Assembly (NCBI RefSeq): GCF_030053155.1
Contig: NZ_CP125641.1
Span: forward strand, 62,001 to 126,000
Reading direction: 5' to 3'
DNA from: Rhizobium sp. BT03
Lineage (GTDB): Bacteria; Pseudomonadota; Alphaproteobacteria; Rhizobiales; Rhizobiaceae
DNA: 64,000 nucleotides
Shown: positions 51,878-60,315 of the stretch, piece after piece
Layout: every line of letters begins with the position of its first letter
Position numbering within the stretch: position 1 is the stretch's first letter
Made by a program: the position numbers and the translations under genes
The notes under the pieces: model-generated
Database searches by the model: none
The model's input: only the letters and a program-made list of their open reading frames with translations
Told to the model about the DNA's origin: nothing

Positions 51878-52993
51878 TTACTTCACCAAAACAGGGCTTC
51901 CCTTGTCGTCGAAATTGTAGAAGACGAACTTGAAGTCCTTGATGTCGCCCTTCGCATCCCAGGTGATCTTGCCGATGGCGGAATCGACGGTGTTGTTGCG
52001 AAGATAGTCGGCCTGGGCCTTCAGCTCGTCGCCGGCCTTCAGCGCGGCGACGACCGCCTGCGCATTGGCATAGCCGTAGAGCACGTAGTTGGCGGGCGTA
52101 ATATTGGCTTTCTTCAGCGCATCCTGGACGCCCTGCGTGGACGGATCCGCCAGCGGATCCGGTGTCGCCGAATAGTAGACGTTCTTCAGATTCTGAGCGC
52201 CGCCGGCGGCTGCGACGAGTTCTGCCTGGGCGAAGGCGTCGCCGCTGACGACGGCCACGTCGACACCCTGCTCCTTCAACTGGCGGATCAGCGGGCCGCC
52301 TTCGGGAATGAGCCCGCCGAAGTAGACGGCGTTGGCACCGGAGCTCTTGATCTTGGTGACGAGCGCATTGAAGTCGCGTTCGCCGCGGGTGAGACCCTCA
52401 TACATGACCGGCTTTACGCCGCGCGCTTCGATCGTCTTCTTGACGGCGTCCACCAGGCCCTGGCCATAAGTGTCCTTGTCATGGATGAGGGCGATCTTGT
52501 CCCGCTTCAGCGTATCCAGAATGAAGCTGCCGGCCACCACGGCCTGCTGGTCGTCACGGCCGCAGCCGCGGAACAGATTATCGAAGCCGCGATCGGTCAC
52601 GGTCGGGTTGGTCGAGGAGGGCGTCATTTCGAGGATGCCGGCGTCATTGTAGACTTCGGACGCCGGGATGGTGTTGGACGAGCAGAAATGCCCGATCACG
52701 GCCTGGACCTTGTCCTGGTCGACGAAACGGTTGGCGACCGCCACTGCCTGCTTCGGTTCGCAAGCGTCGTCACCCTTCACCAGTTCGATCTTCTTGCCGT
52801 TGATGCCGCCATTGGCGTTGACGTCGCCGACATAGGCCGAGACGCCGCTGAACACCTGCTCACCGAAGGTCGCATTGGCGCCGGTAAAGGGGCCGGCGAC
52901 GCCGATCTTGATCGTGTCGGCTGCGAAAGCGCTGGAAAAGAGCAGGGCGGAGGCGAGCGTGGTCGCCGTAAGAAGCGTTGAGATGGATTTCAT
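51878..52993 (-). CDS. livK: Leu/Ile/Val-type periplasmic amino-acid-binding protein
   Basis: 371 residues of the Peripla_BP_6 (LivK/LivJ) family. The Sec signal peptide is residues 1-24 with cleavage after AFA. The mature N terminus DTIKIGVAGPFTGANATFGEQV and the segment DDACEPKQAVAVANRFVDQDKVQAVIGHFCSSNT (partly shown: DDACEPKQ, IGHFCSS) are diagnostic, with the two Cys forming the usual disulfide. It is the first gene of the livKHMGF-aldehyde dehydrogenase-etfBA operon; AGAGGGAAAGCAC lies before ATG 52993. The family binds many amino-acid-like compounds, so the ligand is open. Confidence 0.95.
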   Translation of the reverse strand: MKSISTLLTATTLASALLFSSAFAADTIKIGVAGPFTGANATFGEQVFSGVSAYVGDVNANGGINGKKIELVKGDDACEPKQAVAVANRFVDQDKVQAVIGHFCSSNTIPASEVYNDAGILEMTPSSTNPTVTDRGFDNLFRGCGRDDQQAVVAGSFILDTLKRDKIALIHDKDTYGQGLVDAVKKTIEARGVKPVMYEGLTRGERDFNALVTKIKSSGANAVYFGGLIPEGGPLIRQLKEQGVDVAVVSGDAFAQAELVAAAGGAQNLKNVYYSATPDPLADPSTQGVQDALKKANITPANYVLYGYANAQAVVAALKAGDELKAQADYLRNNTVDSAIGKITWDAKGDIKDFKFVFYNFDDKGSPVLVK

Positions 52994-53163
52994 TGTGCTT
53001 TCCCTCTGGTTGAAGCAACTCTGATGTTCTTGTCTTTCGGGATGCGGGTTCGGCCCGCATTCACTCTTTGCCGTCACGCGAAGTCATTATTTTTATTCAG
53101 TTATTCGTCGTTCTCAAAAAAACGCTTGGAAAGCGCGTTTCGAGATTTTTGACTGTTTTTCCA

Positions 53164-53194
53164 ATTGACACTTATATGATAAGTGACATATACG
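53164..53194 (+). promoter_or_regulatory. hyuA promoter with an operator in its spacer
   Basis: -35 TTGACA at 53165-53170 and -10 TATACG at 53189-53194 (18-base spacer) or ATATAC at 53188-53193 (17-base spacer). The spacer holds the perfect palindrome CACTTAT-ATG-ATAAGTG at 53169-53185. A repressor bound there would block RNA polymerase. The -35 region plus half the palindrome (ATTGACACTTATATG, 53164-53178) recurs with two changes at the start of the FCD regulator gene (62762-62776). The rest of the 308-base divergent region 52994-53301 shows no gene. Confidence 0.65.
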
Positions 53195-53301
53195 AAGATC
53201 GTCAAGCGGAAATGTTGCAGCGGCGCTGGCAACAGTGAAGAATGGCTGGATGCGGGGCCGCATGAGTGCGGACTCGAACGTGAGAACTGGGGAACAAGAC
53301 G

Positions 53302-55383
53302 GTGAGCAGCACGCCACGAAACTGCCGGGTGGGCGTCGATATCGGCGGCACCTTTACGGATATCGCTCTCGACCTCGATGGGACGCTTCACTCGACGAAG
53401 ATATTGACCGATTATACGGCGCCGGAGCGGGCGATCCTGAAGGGCGTCAAATCCGTCGCCGAGATGGCGGGCATCGCCCTTTCGGAGATCGGCATCCTTA
53501 TCCACGGCACAACGCTTGCCACCAACGCTCTCATCGAGCGGCGCGGCGCCAGGACCGCTTTCGTGACGACCGAAGGGTTTCGCGATGTGCTGGAGATGCG
53601 CACCGAGAACCGTTTCGAACAATATGATCTCAATATTTCCCTGCCGCCGGCGCTGATCGCCCGCGCCGACCGCTTCGTCATACGCGAGCGTATCGATGCT
53701 ACCGGCAAGGTCCTGCTCGATCTGGACGAGGCCTCGGTCGCCGCAGCCGTCGGGAAGATTGCGGCGGGCGGCTATGAAAGTGTCGCGATCGGCTTCATTC
53801 ATGCCTATGCCAACGGCGCGCATGAAATTGCCGTCCGCGATGCGATCCTGAAGCGGCTTCCCGATATTTCCGTTTCGATCTCGTCGGAAGTTTCGCCGCA
53901 GATGCGCGAGTTCGAGCGCTTCAACACGGTCTGCGCCAATGCCTATGTTAAGCCGGCGATCAAATCCTATCTCGACCGTCTCGTCGTGTCGCTGAAGGAG
54001 ATCGGCGTCGGCTGCCCGGTCTTTATGATCCACTCCGGCGGTGGGATCGTTTCGGTCGAGAGCGCCTCCGAATTTCCGGTGCGCCTCGTCGAATCCGGTC
54101 CTGCGGGCGGCGCGATTTTTGCGGCCGACATCGCCCGCCAATATGGCCTCGATACAGTTCTGTCCTTCGACATGGGCGGCACGACCGCGAAGATCTGCCT
54201 GATCGAAAACCAGGTGCCGAAGACAGCAAAGACTTTCGAGGTCGCGCGCACCTATCGCTTCCGCAAGGGATCCGGCATGCCGATTTCCATCCCTGTCGTC
54301 GAAATGGTGGAAATCGGCGCGGGCGGCGGTTCGATCGCTTCGGTCGACGGCATGCGCCAGATCCGCGTCGGGCCGCATTCGGCTGCCTCCGAGCCGGGGC
54401 CGGCCTGTTATCAGCGCGGCGGCAAGAATCCGACGGTAACCGACGCGGACCTGATCCTCGGTAAGCTCGATCCCGATAATTTCGCCGGCGGCGCCATCCC
54501 GCTTTCCATCGAGGCGAGCCGTAAGGCGATGAGCGACGATATCGGCGCAGTCATCGGCCTCGACCCGGAAGCTTCCGCCTACGGCACCTGCGAGATGGTG
54601 GATGAGAACATGGCAAATGCCGGCCGCGTCCATACCGTCGAGAACGGAAAGAACATTTCCGATTTCACCATGATCACCTTCGGCGGCGCAGGCCCGCTGC
54701 ATGCCGCGCGGCTCTGCGAAAAGATGGGGATCTCGACCTTCCTCGTGCCACCCGGCGCCGGCGTCGGTTCAGCGATCGGCTTCCTCAAGGCGCCGTTCGG
54801 CTATGAATCGGTCCGCAGCGCCGTCTTCAACCCGTCGCATTTCGAATATGCCGAGGCCAACCGGCTGCTGGAAACCATGAAGGCTGAAGCGCTCGGCTTC
54901 GTCGAAGGCGGTCTCGACGCCGGGGCTCCGGTCATCGAACGCACGCTCTTCATGCGCTATGCCGGGCAGGGCTGGGACATTCCGGTGCCGCTTGCTGAAG
55001 ACAACTTCGATTCAACGAGCGCTGAAGCGATCGCAGCCGCGTTCGAGCGTGAATATGAGCGCTTCTTCGGTCGTGCCATCGAAGGTTTGGATATCGAGAT
55101 CGTCAGTTGGTCGGTCAAGGCGAGTTCGCCGCTGCCGCCGGTCGAGCGCATCCCTTCCGTCGCCGAAGGCGGTGTCGTGCCGCCGGTCAAGACCCGCCGC
55201 CTGTTCGAGGCCTCGCAGGGCGCCTATCTCGACGCCGGCATTCACGAGCGGACCACGCTGAGGCCGGGCGACGTCGTCAAGGGTCCCGCCGTCATCGTCG
55301 AGCGCGAGACATCGGCGGTCCTTACCGCCTCCTTCAAGGCCATCGTCCAGCACGACGGCTGCCTGCTCGTAACCCGGATCTGA
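53302..55383 (+). CDS. hyuA: Hydantoinase/oxoprolinase family subunit A
   Basis: 693 residues. The N-terminal Hydant_A_N region begins RVGVDIGGTFTDIALD, with an actin-like ATPase core (VLSFDMGGTTAKICLIE near 285-301) and GGSIASVD near 337. In N-methylhydantoinase and 5-oxoprolinase the A subunit uses ATP to phosphorylate and open a lactam or imide ring; acetone carboxylase is a more distant relative. GTG 53302 has GGGGAA upstream. It is the first gene of a six-gene operon with hyuB, an aminotransferase, NAD dehydrogenase, FAD oxidoreductase and TPP enzyme. Which ring compound it hydrolyses is unknown. Confidence 0.92.
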   Translation: MSSTPRNCRVGVDIGGTFTDIALDLDGTLHSTKILTDYTAPERAILKGVKSVAEMAGIALSEIGILIHGTTLATNALIERRGARTAFVTTEGFRDVLEMRTENRFEQYDLNISLPPALIARADRFVIRERIDATGKVLLDLDEASVAAAVGKIAAGGYESVAIGFIHAYANGAHEIAVRDAILKRLPDISVSISSEVSPQMREFERFNTVCANAYVKPAIKSYLDRLVVSLKEIGVGCPVFMIHSGGGIVSVESASEFPVRLVESGPAGGAIFAADIARQYGLDTVLSFDMGGTTAKICLIENQVPKTAKTFEVARTYRFRKGSGMPISIPVVEMVEIGAGGGSIASVDGMRQIRVGPHSAASEPGPACYQRGGKNPTVTDADLILGKLDPDNFAGGAIPLSIEASRKAMSDDIGAVIGLDPEASAYGTCEMVDENMANAGRVHTVENGKNISDFTMITFGGAGPLHAARLCEKMGISTFLVPPGAGVGSAIGFLKAPFGYESVRSAVFNPSHFEYAEANRLLETMKAEALGFVEGGLDAGAPVIERTLFMRYAGQGWDIPVPLAEDNFDSTSAEAIAAAFEREYERFFGRAIEGLDIEIVSWSVKASSPLPPVERIPSVAEGGVVPPVKTRRLFEASQGAYLDAGIHERTTLRPGDVVKGPAVIVERETSAVLTASFKAIVQHDGCLLVTRI

Positions 55384-55393
55384 GGATCGTCAC

Positions 55394-57061
55394 ATGAACA
55401 AATCCATGATCGATATCCATATGCAGGTCATGTGGAACCGGCTGATTTCCGTCGTCGAGGAGCAGGCGCAGACGCTGATCCGCACGGCCTTCTCCACCTC
55501 CGTCCGCGAGGCGGGCGATCTGTCGGCCGGCGTTTTCGACCTCGACGGCCGCATGCTGGCGCAGGCGGTGACCGGTACGCCCGGCCACGTCAATGCGATG
55601 GCGGAATCCGTCGCGCATTTCATTGCCGATATCGGGCCGGAGAATATCTTCGAAGGCGACGTCTACATCACCAACGATCCGTGGAAGGGGACGGGCCACC
55701 TGCACGACATCACCGTCGTCACGCCCTCCTTCCATCGCGGCAAGCTGGTCGGTTATTTCGCCTCGACCGCCCATGTCGTCGATGTCGGCGGCCGCGGGTT
55801 CGGCCCGGATGCGCGCGAGGTCTATGAAGAAGGCATCTTCATCCCGATCATGAAGTTCTTCGAGCGCGGCGAGTTGAACCGGACGCTGATCCACATCGTC
55901 CGCAACAATGTGCGCGAAAGCGACAAGGTCGTCGGCGACTTCTATGCGCTCGCCGCCTGCAACGAGACCGGCCATCGCCGGCTCATCGACATGCTGACGG
56001 AATTCAATCTCTCCGACTTGTCGACGATCGGCACCTTCATCCTCAAGCACAGCCGCGAGGCCACGCTGGAGCGGCTGAGGAACCTTCCGCATGGCGCCTG
56101 GAGCTACAGCCTCGATCTCGACGGCTATGACGAGCCGGTGCATCTGGCAGCCAGGCTCAGCATCGGTCCCGAGGGCATCGTCGTCGATTTCGACGGCACC
56201 TCCGGCATGAGCAAGTTCGGCATCAACGTGCCGCTCGTCTATGCAAAGGCCTATGCCTGCTACGGCATCAAATGCGTGGTGGCGCCTGAGATTCCGAACA
56301 ATGCGGCCTCTCTCGCCCCCTTCGACGTGGTGGCGCCTGAAGGCTGCATCCTCAACGCCAAGCGGCCGGCGCCGGTCGCGGTGCGCCACGTCCTCGGCCA
56401 TTTCGTGCCGGATCTCGTTTTGGGCGCGCTGCATCAGGCGCTCCCGGGCCAGGTGCCGGCCGAAGGCGCGAGCGCGCTCTGGAATCTGCATATGAGCGTG
56501 CGCCCGCTTTCCGACCAGATCGGCGGCAAGGGCGCGGAAATCCTGATGTTCAATTCCGGCGGTTCCGGTGCGCGTGCCTCGCTCGACGGCTTGAACGCCA
56601 CCGCCTTTCCGAGCGGCGTGCACACGATGCCGATCGAGGCGACGGAGAATGTCGGCCCGGTGATCGTCTGGCGCAAGGAACTGCGCGAGGGTTCAGGAGG
56701 AGCGGGCGGGCAGCGCGGCGGTCTCGGCCAGATGATCGAGATCGAGGCGGCCGAAGGCTTCAGCTTCCGTTTCTCCGCCATGTTCGACAGGCTCGGCCAT
56801 CCCGCGCGCGGTCGTGACGGCGGATTGGACGGCGCGGCCGGCGCCGTTGCGCTCGATGACGGCACGGTTCTCAAGGGCAAGGGGCTGCAGTTCGTGCCGG
56901 AAGGCCGCCGCCTCGTTCTCTCGCTTCCGGGCGGCGGCGGTTACGGCGATCCGGCCGCCCGCCCGAGTGAGGCGGTCGAACACGATCTCAGGCATGGATA
57001 CATCACCGAAGAACAGGCTGGCGCCTACGGCCGGAGCCGGACCCAGGGAGGCAAGGTATGA
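55394..57061 (+). CDS. hyuB: Hydantoinase/oxoprolinase family subunit B
   Basis: 555 residues of the Hydantoinase_B family. It begins with MWNRLISVVEEQAQTLIRTAFS and has HVNAMAESVAHFIADI, YITNDPWKGTGHLHDITVV (about 93-111) with the acidic and His metal-site residues, and the C-terminal GGAGGQRGGLGQ and LPGGGGYGDPAARPSEAV blocks. It forms the catalytic partner of the A subunit. The gene is 10 bases after hyuA, and its stop overlaps the aminotransferase start (ATGA), so the whole set is expressed as a unit. Confidence 0.92.
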   Translation: MNKSMIDIHMQVMWNRLISVVEEQAQTLIRTAFSTSVREAGDLSAGVFDLDGRMLAQAVTGTPGHVNAMAESVAHFIADIGPENIFEGDVYITNDPWKGTGHLHDITVVTPSFHRGKLVGYFASTAHVVDVGGRGFGPDAREVYEEGIFIPIMKFFERGELNRTLIHIVRNNVRESDKVVGDFYALAACNETGHRRLIDMLTEFNLSDLSTIGTFILKHSREATLERLRNLPHGAWSYSLDLDGYDEPVHLAARLSIGPEGIVVDFDGTSGMSKFGINVPLVYAKAYACYGIKCVVAPEIPNNAASLAPFDVVAPEGCILNAKRPAPVAVRHVLGHFVPDLVLGALHQALPGQVPAEGASALWNLHMSVRPLSDQIGGKGAEILMFNSGGSGARASLDGLNATAFPSGVHTMPIEATENVGPVIVWRKELREGSGGAGGQRGGLGQMIEIEAAEGFSFRFSAMFDRLGHPARGRDGGLDGAAGAVALDDGTVLKGKGLQFVPEGRRLVLSLPGGGGYGDPAARPSEAVEHDLRHGYITEEQAGAYGRSRTQGGKV

Positions 57062-58269
57062 ATATGATTGCATTCGAAAGCGCGCGTGTCGCGACGATCA
57101 AGTCCTCGCCCTCCATGGCGGTCTCCATGGCCGCCAAGGCAATGCGGGCCAAGGGAGAGCATGTCATCGACCTGTCGCTCGGCGAGCCCGATTTCGATAC
57201 GCCCGCTCACATCGTCGAAGCTGCGATCGAGGCGATGAAGCGCGGCTTCACGCGCTATACGGCGCCGGACGGCCTGCCGGAACTGCGCCAGTCTATCGTC
57301 GCCAAGTTCAAGCGCGAAAACGGCCTCGACTATGCCATGGACGAAATCTCCATCGGCAACGGCGCCAAGCAGATCCTCTTCAACGCTTTCCTCGCCACCT
57401 TGGAGCCCGGCGACGAAGTGGTCGTGCCGGCGCCCTACTGGGTCTCCTACACCGACATCGTCATCCTGCATGGCGGCGTGCCGAAGGTCGTTGCCTGCGG
57501 CGTCGAGGATGCCTTCAAGATCACGCCGGAACGCCTCGAAGCGGCGATTACGCCAAGGACGCGCTGGTTCCTGTTCAACTCGCCATCGAACCCGACCGGC
57601 GCGATCTACACGGCGGACGAGTTGAGGGCGCTGGGCGCGGTGCTGGCGCGCCATCCCCATGTCGCCATCATGTCGGACGAGATCTACGAGCATATCGTCT
57701 GCGCCGACGTGCCGTTTACCTCCTTCGCCGTCGCCTGCCCGGAGCTGAAAGAGCGCACGCTGATCATCAACGGCGTTTCGAAGGCCTATGCGATGACGGG
57801 ATGGCGCCTCGGCTATGCGGCTGGTCCGAAGCAATTGACCAAGACCTTGAACAAGCTCCAGTCGCAGAGCACGACCTGCCCGTCCTCCATCACCCAGGTC
57901 GCGGCCGCTGCCGCCCTCGACGGCCCTCAAGACTTCGTCACGACGGCGGTTGCTGAATATAAGGCGCGCGGCCAACTTGTCGCCAAGGGTTTCGCCGCGA
58001 TACCGGGCCTCGAAGTGCGGGCGCCCGAAGGCGCCTTCTACCTCTTCCCCAAATGCGCCGGCTATATCGGCAGGACGGCGCCTGACGGCACCCGGATTTC
58101 CAACGATACGGAACTGGCCTCCTATCTCCTGAAAGAGGGGAAGGTCGCCACCGTCCCCGGTGCCGCTTTCGGCGTCGAGCCCTATATCCGCCTTTCGTTC
58201 GCAACATCGCGCGAAAATCTCGCCATTGCCATCGAGCGCACCGCCGATGCGCTGGCCAGACTTCGCTAA
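57058..58269 (+). CDS. Class I PLP aminotransferase (aspartate aminotransferase family)
   Basis: 403 residues. The N-terminal LSLGEPDFDTPAHI motif, SPSNPTG (near 180-186), the PLP-binding Lys242 in NGVSKAYAMTGWRLGY and the C-terminal RLSFATS motif (Arg for the substrate carboxylate) are all present. It transfers an amino group between an amino acid and a 2-oxoacid such as alpha-ketoglutarate. The start ATG 57058 overlaps the hyuB stop. In this operon it could deaminate the amino acid released by ring opening. Confidence 0.93.
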   Translation: MNMIAFESARVATIKSSPSMAVSMAAKAMRAKGEHVIDLSLGEPDFDTPAHIVEAAIEAMKRGFTRYTAPDGLPELRQSIVAKFKRENGLDYAMDEISIGNGAKQILFNAFLATLEPGDEVVVPAPYWVSYTDIVILHGGVPKVVACGVEDAFKITPERLEAAITPRTRWFLFNSPSNPTGAIYTADELRALGAVLARHPHVAIMSDEIYEHIVCADVPFTSFAVACPELKERTLIINGVSKAYAMTGWRLGYAAGPKQLTKTLNKLQSQSTTCPSSITQVAAAAALDGPQDFVTTAVAEYKARGQLVAKGFAAIPGLEVRAPEGAFYLFPKCAGYIGRTAPDGTRISNDTELASYLLKEGKVATVPGAAFGVEPYIRLSFATSRENLAIAIERTADALARLR

Positions 58270-58281
58270 GGGGAAAATATT

Positions 58282-59094
58282 ATGACCGATTATCAGCGCA
58301 CGCTTCTTACCGGCGCGGCTGGCGCTCTCGGAACCCAGCTGCGCGAATCCGGAACAAGGCTCGGCAAGATCGTCAGGCTGTCGGCGCGCAAACCCTGCGA
58401 AAACCTTGCTCCGCACGAGGAGGATGTTCCGGCTGATCTTTCCGATTTCGACGCCGTCTTGAAAGCGGTGGAGGGCTGCGACGCCATCATCCATATGGGC
58501 GGCCAGGGGCTGGAAGCGTCCTGGAACACCATTCTCAACGCCAATATCGTCGGCAGCTACAACATTTATGAGGCGGCCCGGCAGCACGGCGTCAAGCGTA
58601 TCGTCTATGCCAGCTCCGTTCACGCTATCGGTTTTTACGAGCGCACCGAGACGATCGACGGCAACGCGCCAACCCGCCCCGACAGCCTCTACGGCGTGTC
58701 GAAGACCTTCGTCGAAAACCTCGGCCGCTATTATTTCGACAAGTTCGGCATCGAGACGGTCAGTCTGCGCATCGGCTCCTCCTTCCCGGAGCCGACGGAC
58801 CGGCGCCATCTCATCACCTGGCTTTCCTATCGCGATTGCCGCCAGCTCGTCGAAAAGAGCCTGTCGGCCGAACGCGTCGGCTTCATGGTCGCCTATGGCA
58901 TGTCCGACAACAGCCGGGCTTTCTGGGACAACCGTACGGCGGCTTCCCTCGGTTACAAGCCGGAAGACAGCGCCGACGACTACGAAGAAAAGGTCTTCGC
59001 GAAGACACAGCAGGGCGATCCCAACGATCCGGCCGTGCGCTTCCAGGGCGGCAGCTTTGCCGCCGCCGGCCATTTCGAAGACGAGAAGAAGTGA
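58282..59094 (+). CDS. NAD-dependent epimerase/dehydratase-family dehydrogenase (uronate dehydrogenase-like)
   Basis: 270 residues with an extended-SDR Rossmann motif TGAAGALGTQLRE (about 9-21), DLSDFDAVLKAVEGCDAIIHMGG near 52-74 and the catalytic Tyr-X3-Lys in LYGVSKTFVEN near residue 135-145. Its size and motif pattern match uronate dehydrogenases and related sugar-acid dehydrogenases. The reaction on the pathway compound is unknown, but NAD-linked oxidation of a hydroxyl is likely. It follows the aminotransferase by 12 bases with AGGGGAAAAT upstream. Confidence 0.87.
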   Translation: MTDYQRTLLTGAAGALGTQLRESGTRLGKIVRLSARKPCENLAPHEEDVPADLSDFDAVLKAVEGCDAIIHMGGQGLEASWNTILNANIVGSYNIYEAARQHGVKRIVYASSVHAIGFYERTETIDGNAPTRPDSLYGVSKTFVENLGRYYFDKFGIETVSLRIGSSFPEPTDRRHLITWLSYRDCRQLVEKSLSAERVGFMVAYGMSDNSRAFWDNRTAASLGYKPEDSADDYEEKVFAKTQQGDPNDPAVRFQGGSFAAAGHFEDEKK

Positions 59095-59101
59095 GACGCC
59101 G

Positions 59102-60295
59102 ATGCAAGCATCCAAGTCATCCTATGACGTGGTGATCGTCGGCGGCGCGGTGGTCGGCAGTTCGGCCGCCTATTTCCTCGCGACCAATCCCGATTTCAAG
59201 GGTTCGGTCCTGGTGATCGAAAAGGACTGGACCTATCAACGCTCGGCCACCGCGCTTTCCTCCAGTTCCATCCGCCACCAGTTCTCCAATGCAATCAACG
59301 TCAAGGTCTCGCAATTCGGCACGGAGTTCATCCGCAACTTCAAGGAAAACGTCGCCATCGATGACGACACGCCGGAGATCGGCTTTCACGAGGCCGGTTA
59401 CCTGTTCCTTGCCGAGGACGAGCGCGGCGATCAGGTCTTGAGACGCAATCACGAGACCCAGCTTTCCTGCGGCGCCGAGGTGACGCTTCTCGATCCTGAC
59501 AGCCTCGGCCGGCGGTTTCCCTGGCTCAATCTCGAAGGGCTGACGCTCGGCAGCACCGGTGAGCGTGGCGAGGGCTGGTTCGACAGTGTCGGCCTGCTGC
59601 AGGGCTTTCGCAAGAAGGCTCGCTCGCTCGGGGTCGAATACATCGAAGACGAGGTCGTCGCCGTCAACAGAGAGGGAGACCGCGTCGTATCCGTATCGAC
59701 GAAGAGCGGTCAGACGATCGCATGCGGCACGATGGTCAATACCTCAGGCACCAACGGCAAGAAGGTTGCGCGGATGGCCGGTCTCGACGTTCCCATCGAG
59801 CCGCGGCGGCGCTCGCTGTTCGTCGTCGATTGCCGCACGCCGCTCGAGGGAAAAGTCGGCCTGACGATCGATCCGACGGGCGTTTTCTTCCGGCCGGAAG
59901 GCAAATTCTATCTGATGGGCACCTATCCCAAACACGATCCGGAAGTGGACCCGAACGATTTCGACGTCATGCATGACGAATTCGACGAGGAAATCTGGCC
60001 GATCCTGGCGAACCGGGTTCCGGCCTTCGAAGCGATCAAGGTCGTCAACTCCTGGGCCGGCCATTACGACTACTGCACCCTCGACCACAATGTCGTCCTC
60101 GGGCCGCATACGGAAGTCGGAAATTTCCTCTTTGCAAACGGCTTCTCAGGCCACGGCCTGCAGCAGTCGCCGGCGATGGGCCGGGGTCTCTCGGAGCTGA
60201 TCGCCTATGGCGGCTTCAAGACCCTCGATCTTTCGCCATTCGGCTATGAGCGGGTGACGGTGAACCGGCCCTTCCTCGAAGACGCCGTCATCTAA
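59102..60295 (+). CDS. FAD-dependent oxidoreductase (DAO family) probably linked to ETF
   Basis: 397 residues. The FAD motif VVIVGGAVVGSSAAYFLA is at residues 10-27, SSSSIRHQFSNAINVKVSQFG (parts) near 53-72, and a C-terminal NGFSGHGLQQSPAMGRGLSELI block closes the FAD site. The fold is shared by sarcosine/dimethylglycine dehydrogenases and glycerol- or D-amino-acid oxidases. ETF genes in the divergent operon are the natural electron acceptor for a dehydrogenase of this kind. ATG 59102 gives the normal Rossmann start; a longer frame upstream overlaps the preceding gene. It is unrelated in close sequence to the two DAO copies at 23-27 kb. Confidence 0.88.
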   Translation: MQASKSSYDVVIVGGAVVGSSAAYFLATNPDFKGSVLVIEKDWTYQRSATALSSSSIRHQFSNAINVKVSQFGTEFIRNFKENVAIDDDTPEIGFHEAGYLFLAEDERGDQVLRRNHETQLSCGAEVTLLDPDSLGRRFPWLNLEGLTLGSTGERGEGWFDSVGLLQGFRKKARSLGVEYIEDEVVAVNREGDRVVSVSTKSGQTIACGTMVNTSGTNGKKVARMAGLDVPIEPRRRSLFVVDCRTPLEGKVGLTIDPTGVFFRPEGKFYLMGTYPKHDPEVDPNDFDVMHDEFDEEIWPILANRVPAFEAIKVVNSWAGHYDYCTLDHNVVLGPHTEVGNFLFANGFSGHGLQQSPAMGRGLSELIAYGGFKTLDLSPFGYERVTVNRPFLEDAVI

Positions 60296-60315
60296 CGAAC
60301 AGGAGAGGGAACCCG

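Noticed and set aside
53101..54702. A 533-codon antisense frame over hyuA, and a 696-codon one over 57025-59115
   Set aside because: They lie opposite genes with clear protein motifs and show shadow composition rich in Asp, Arg and Ala; not genes.
57058..58269. Housekeeping aspartate aminotransferase
   Set aside because: The start overlaps the hyuB stop and the gene is embedded in a catabolic operon, so a dedicated pathway role is more likely, although the sequence alone does not exclude aspartate as donor.
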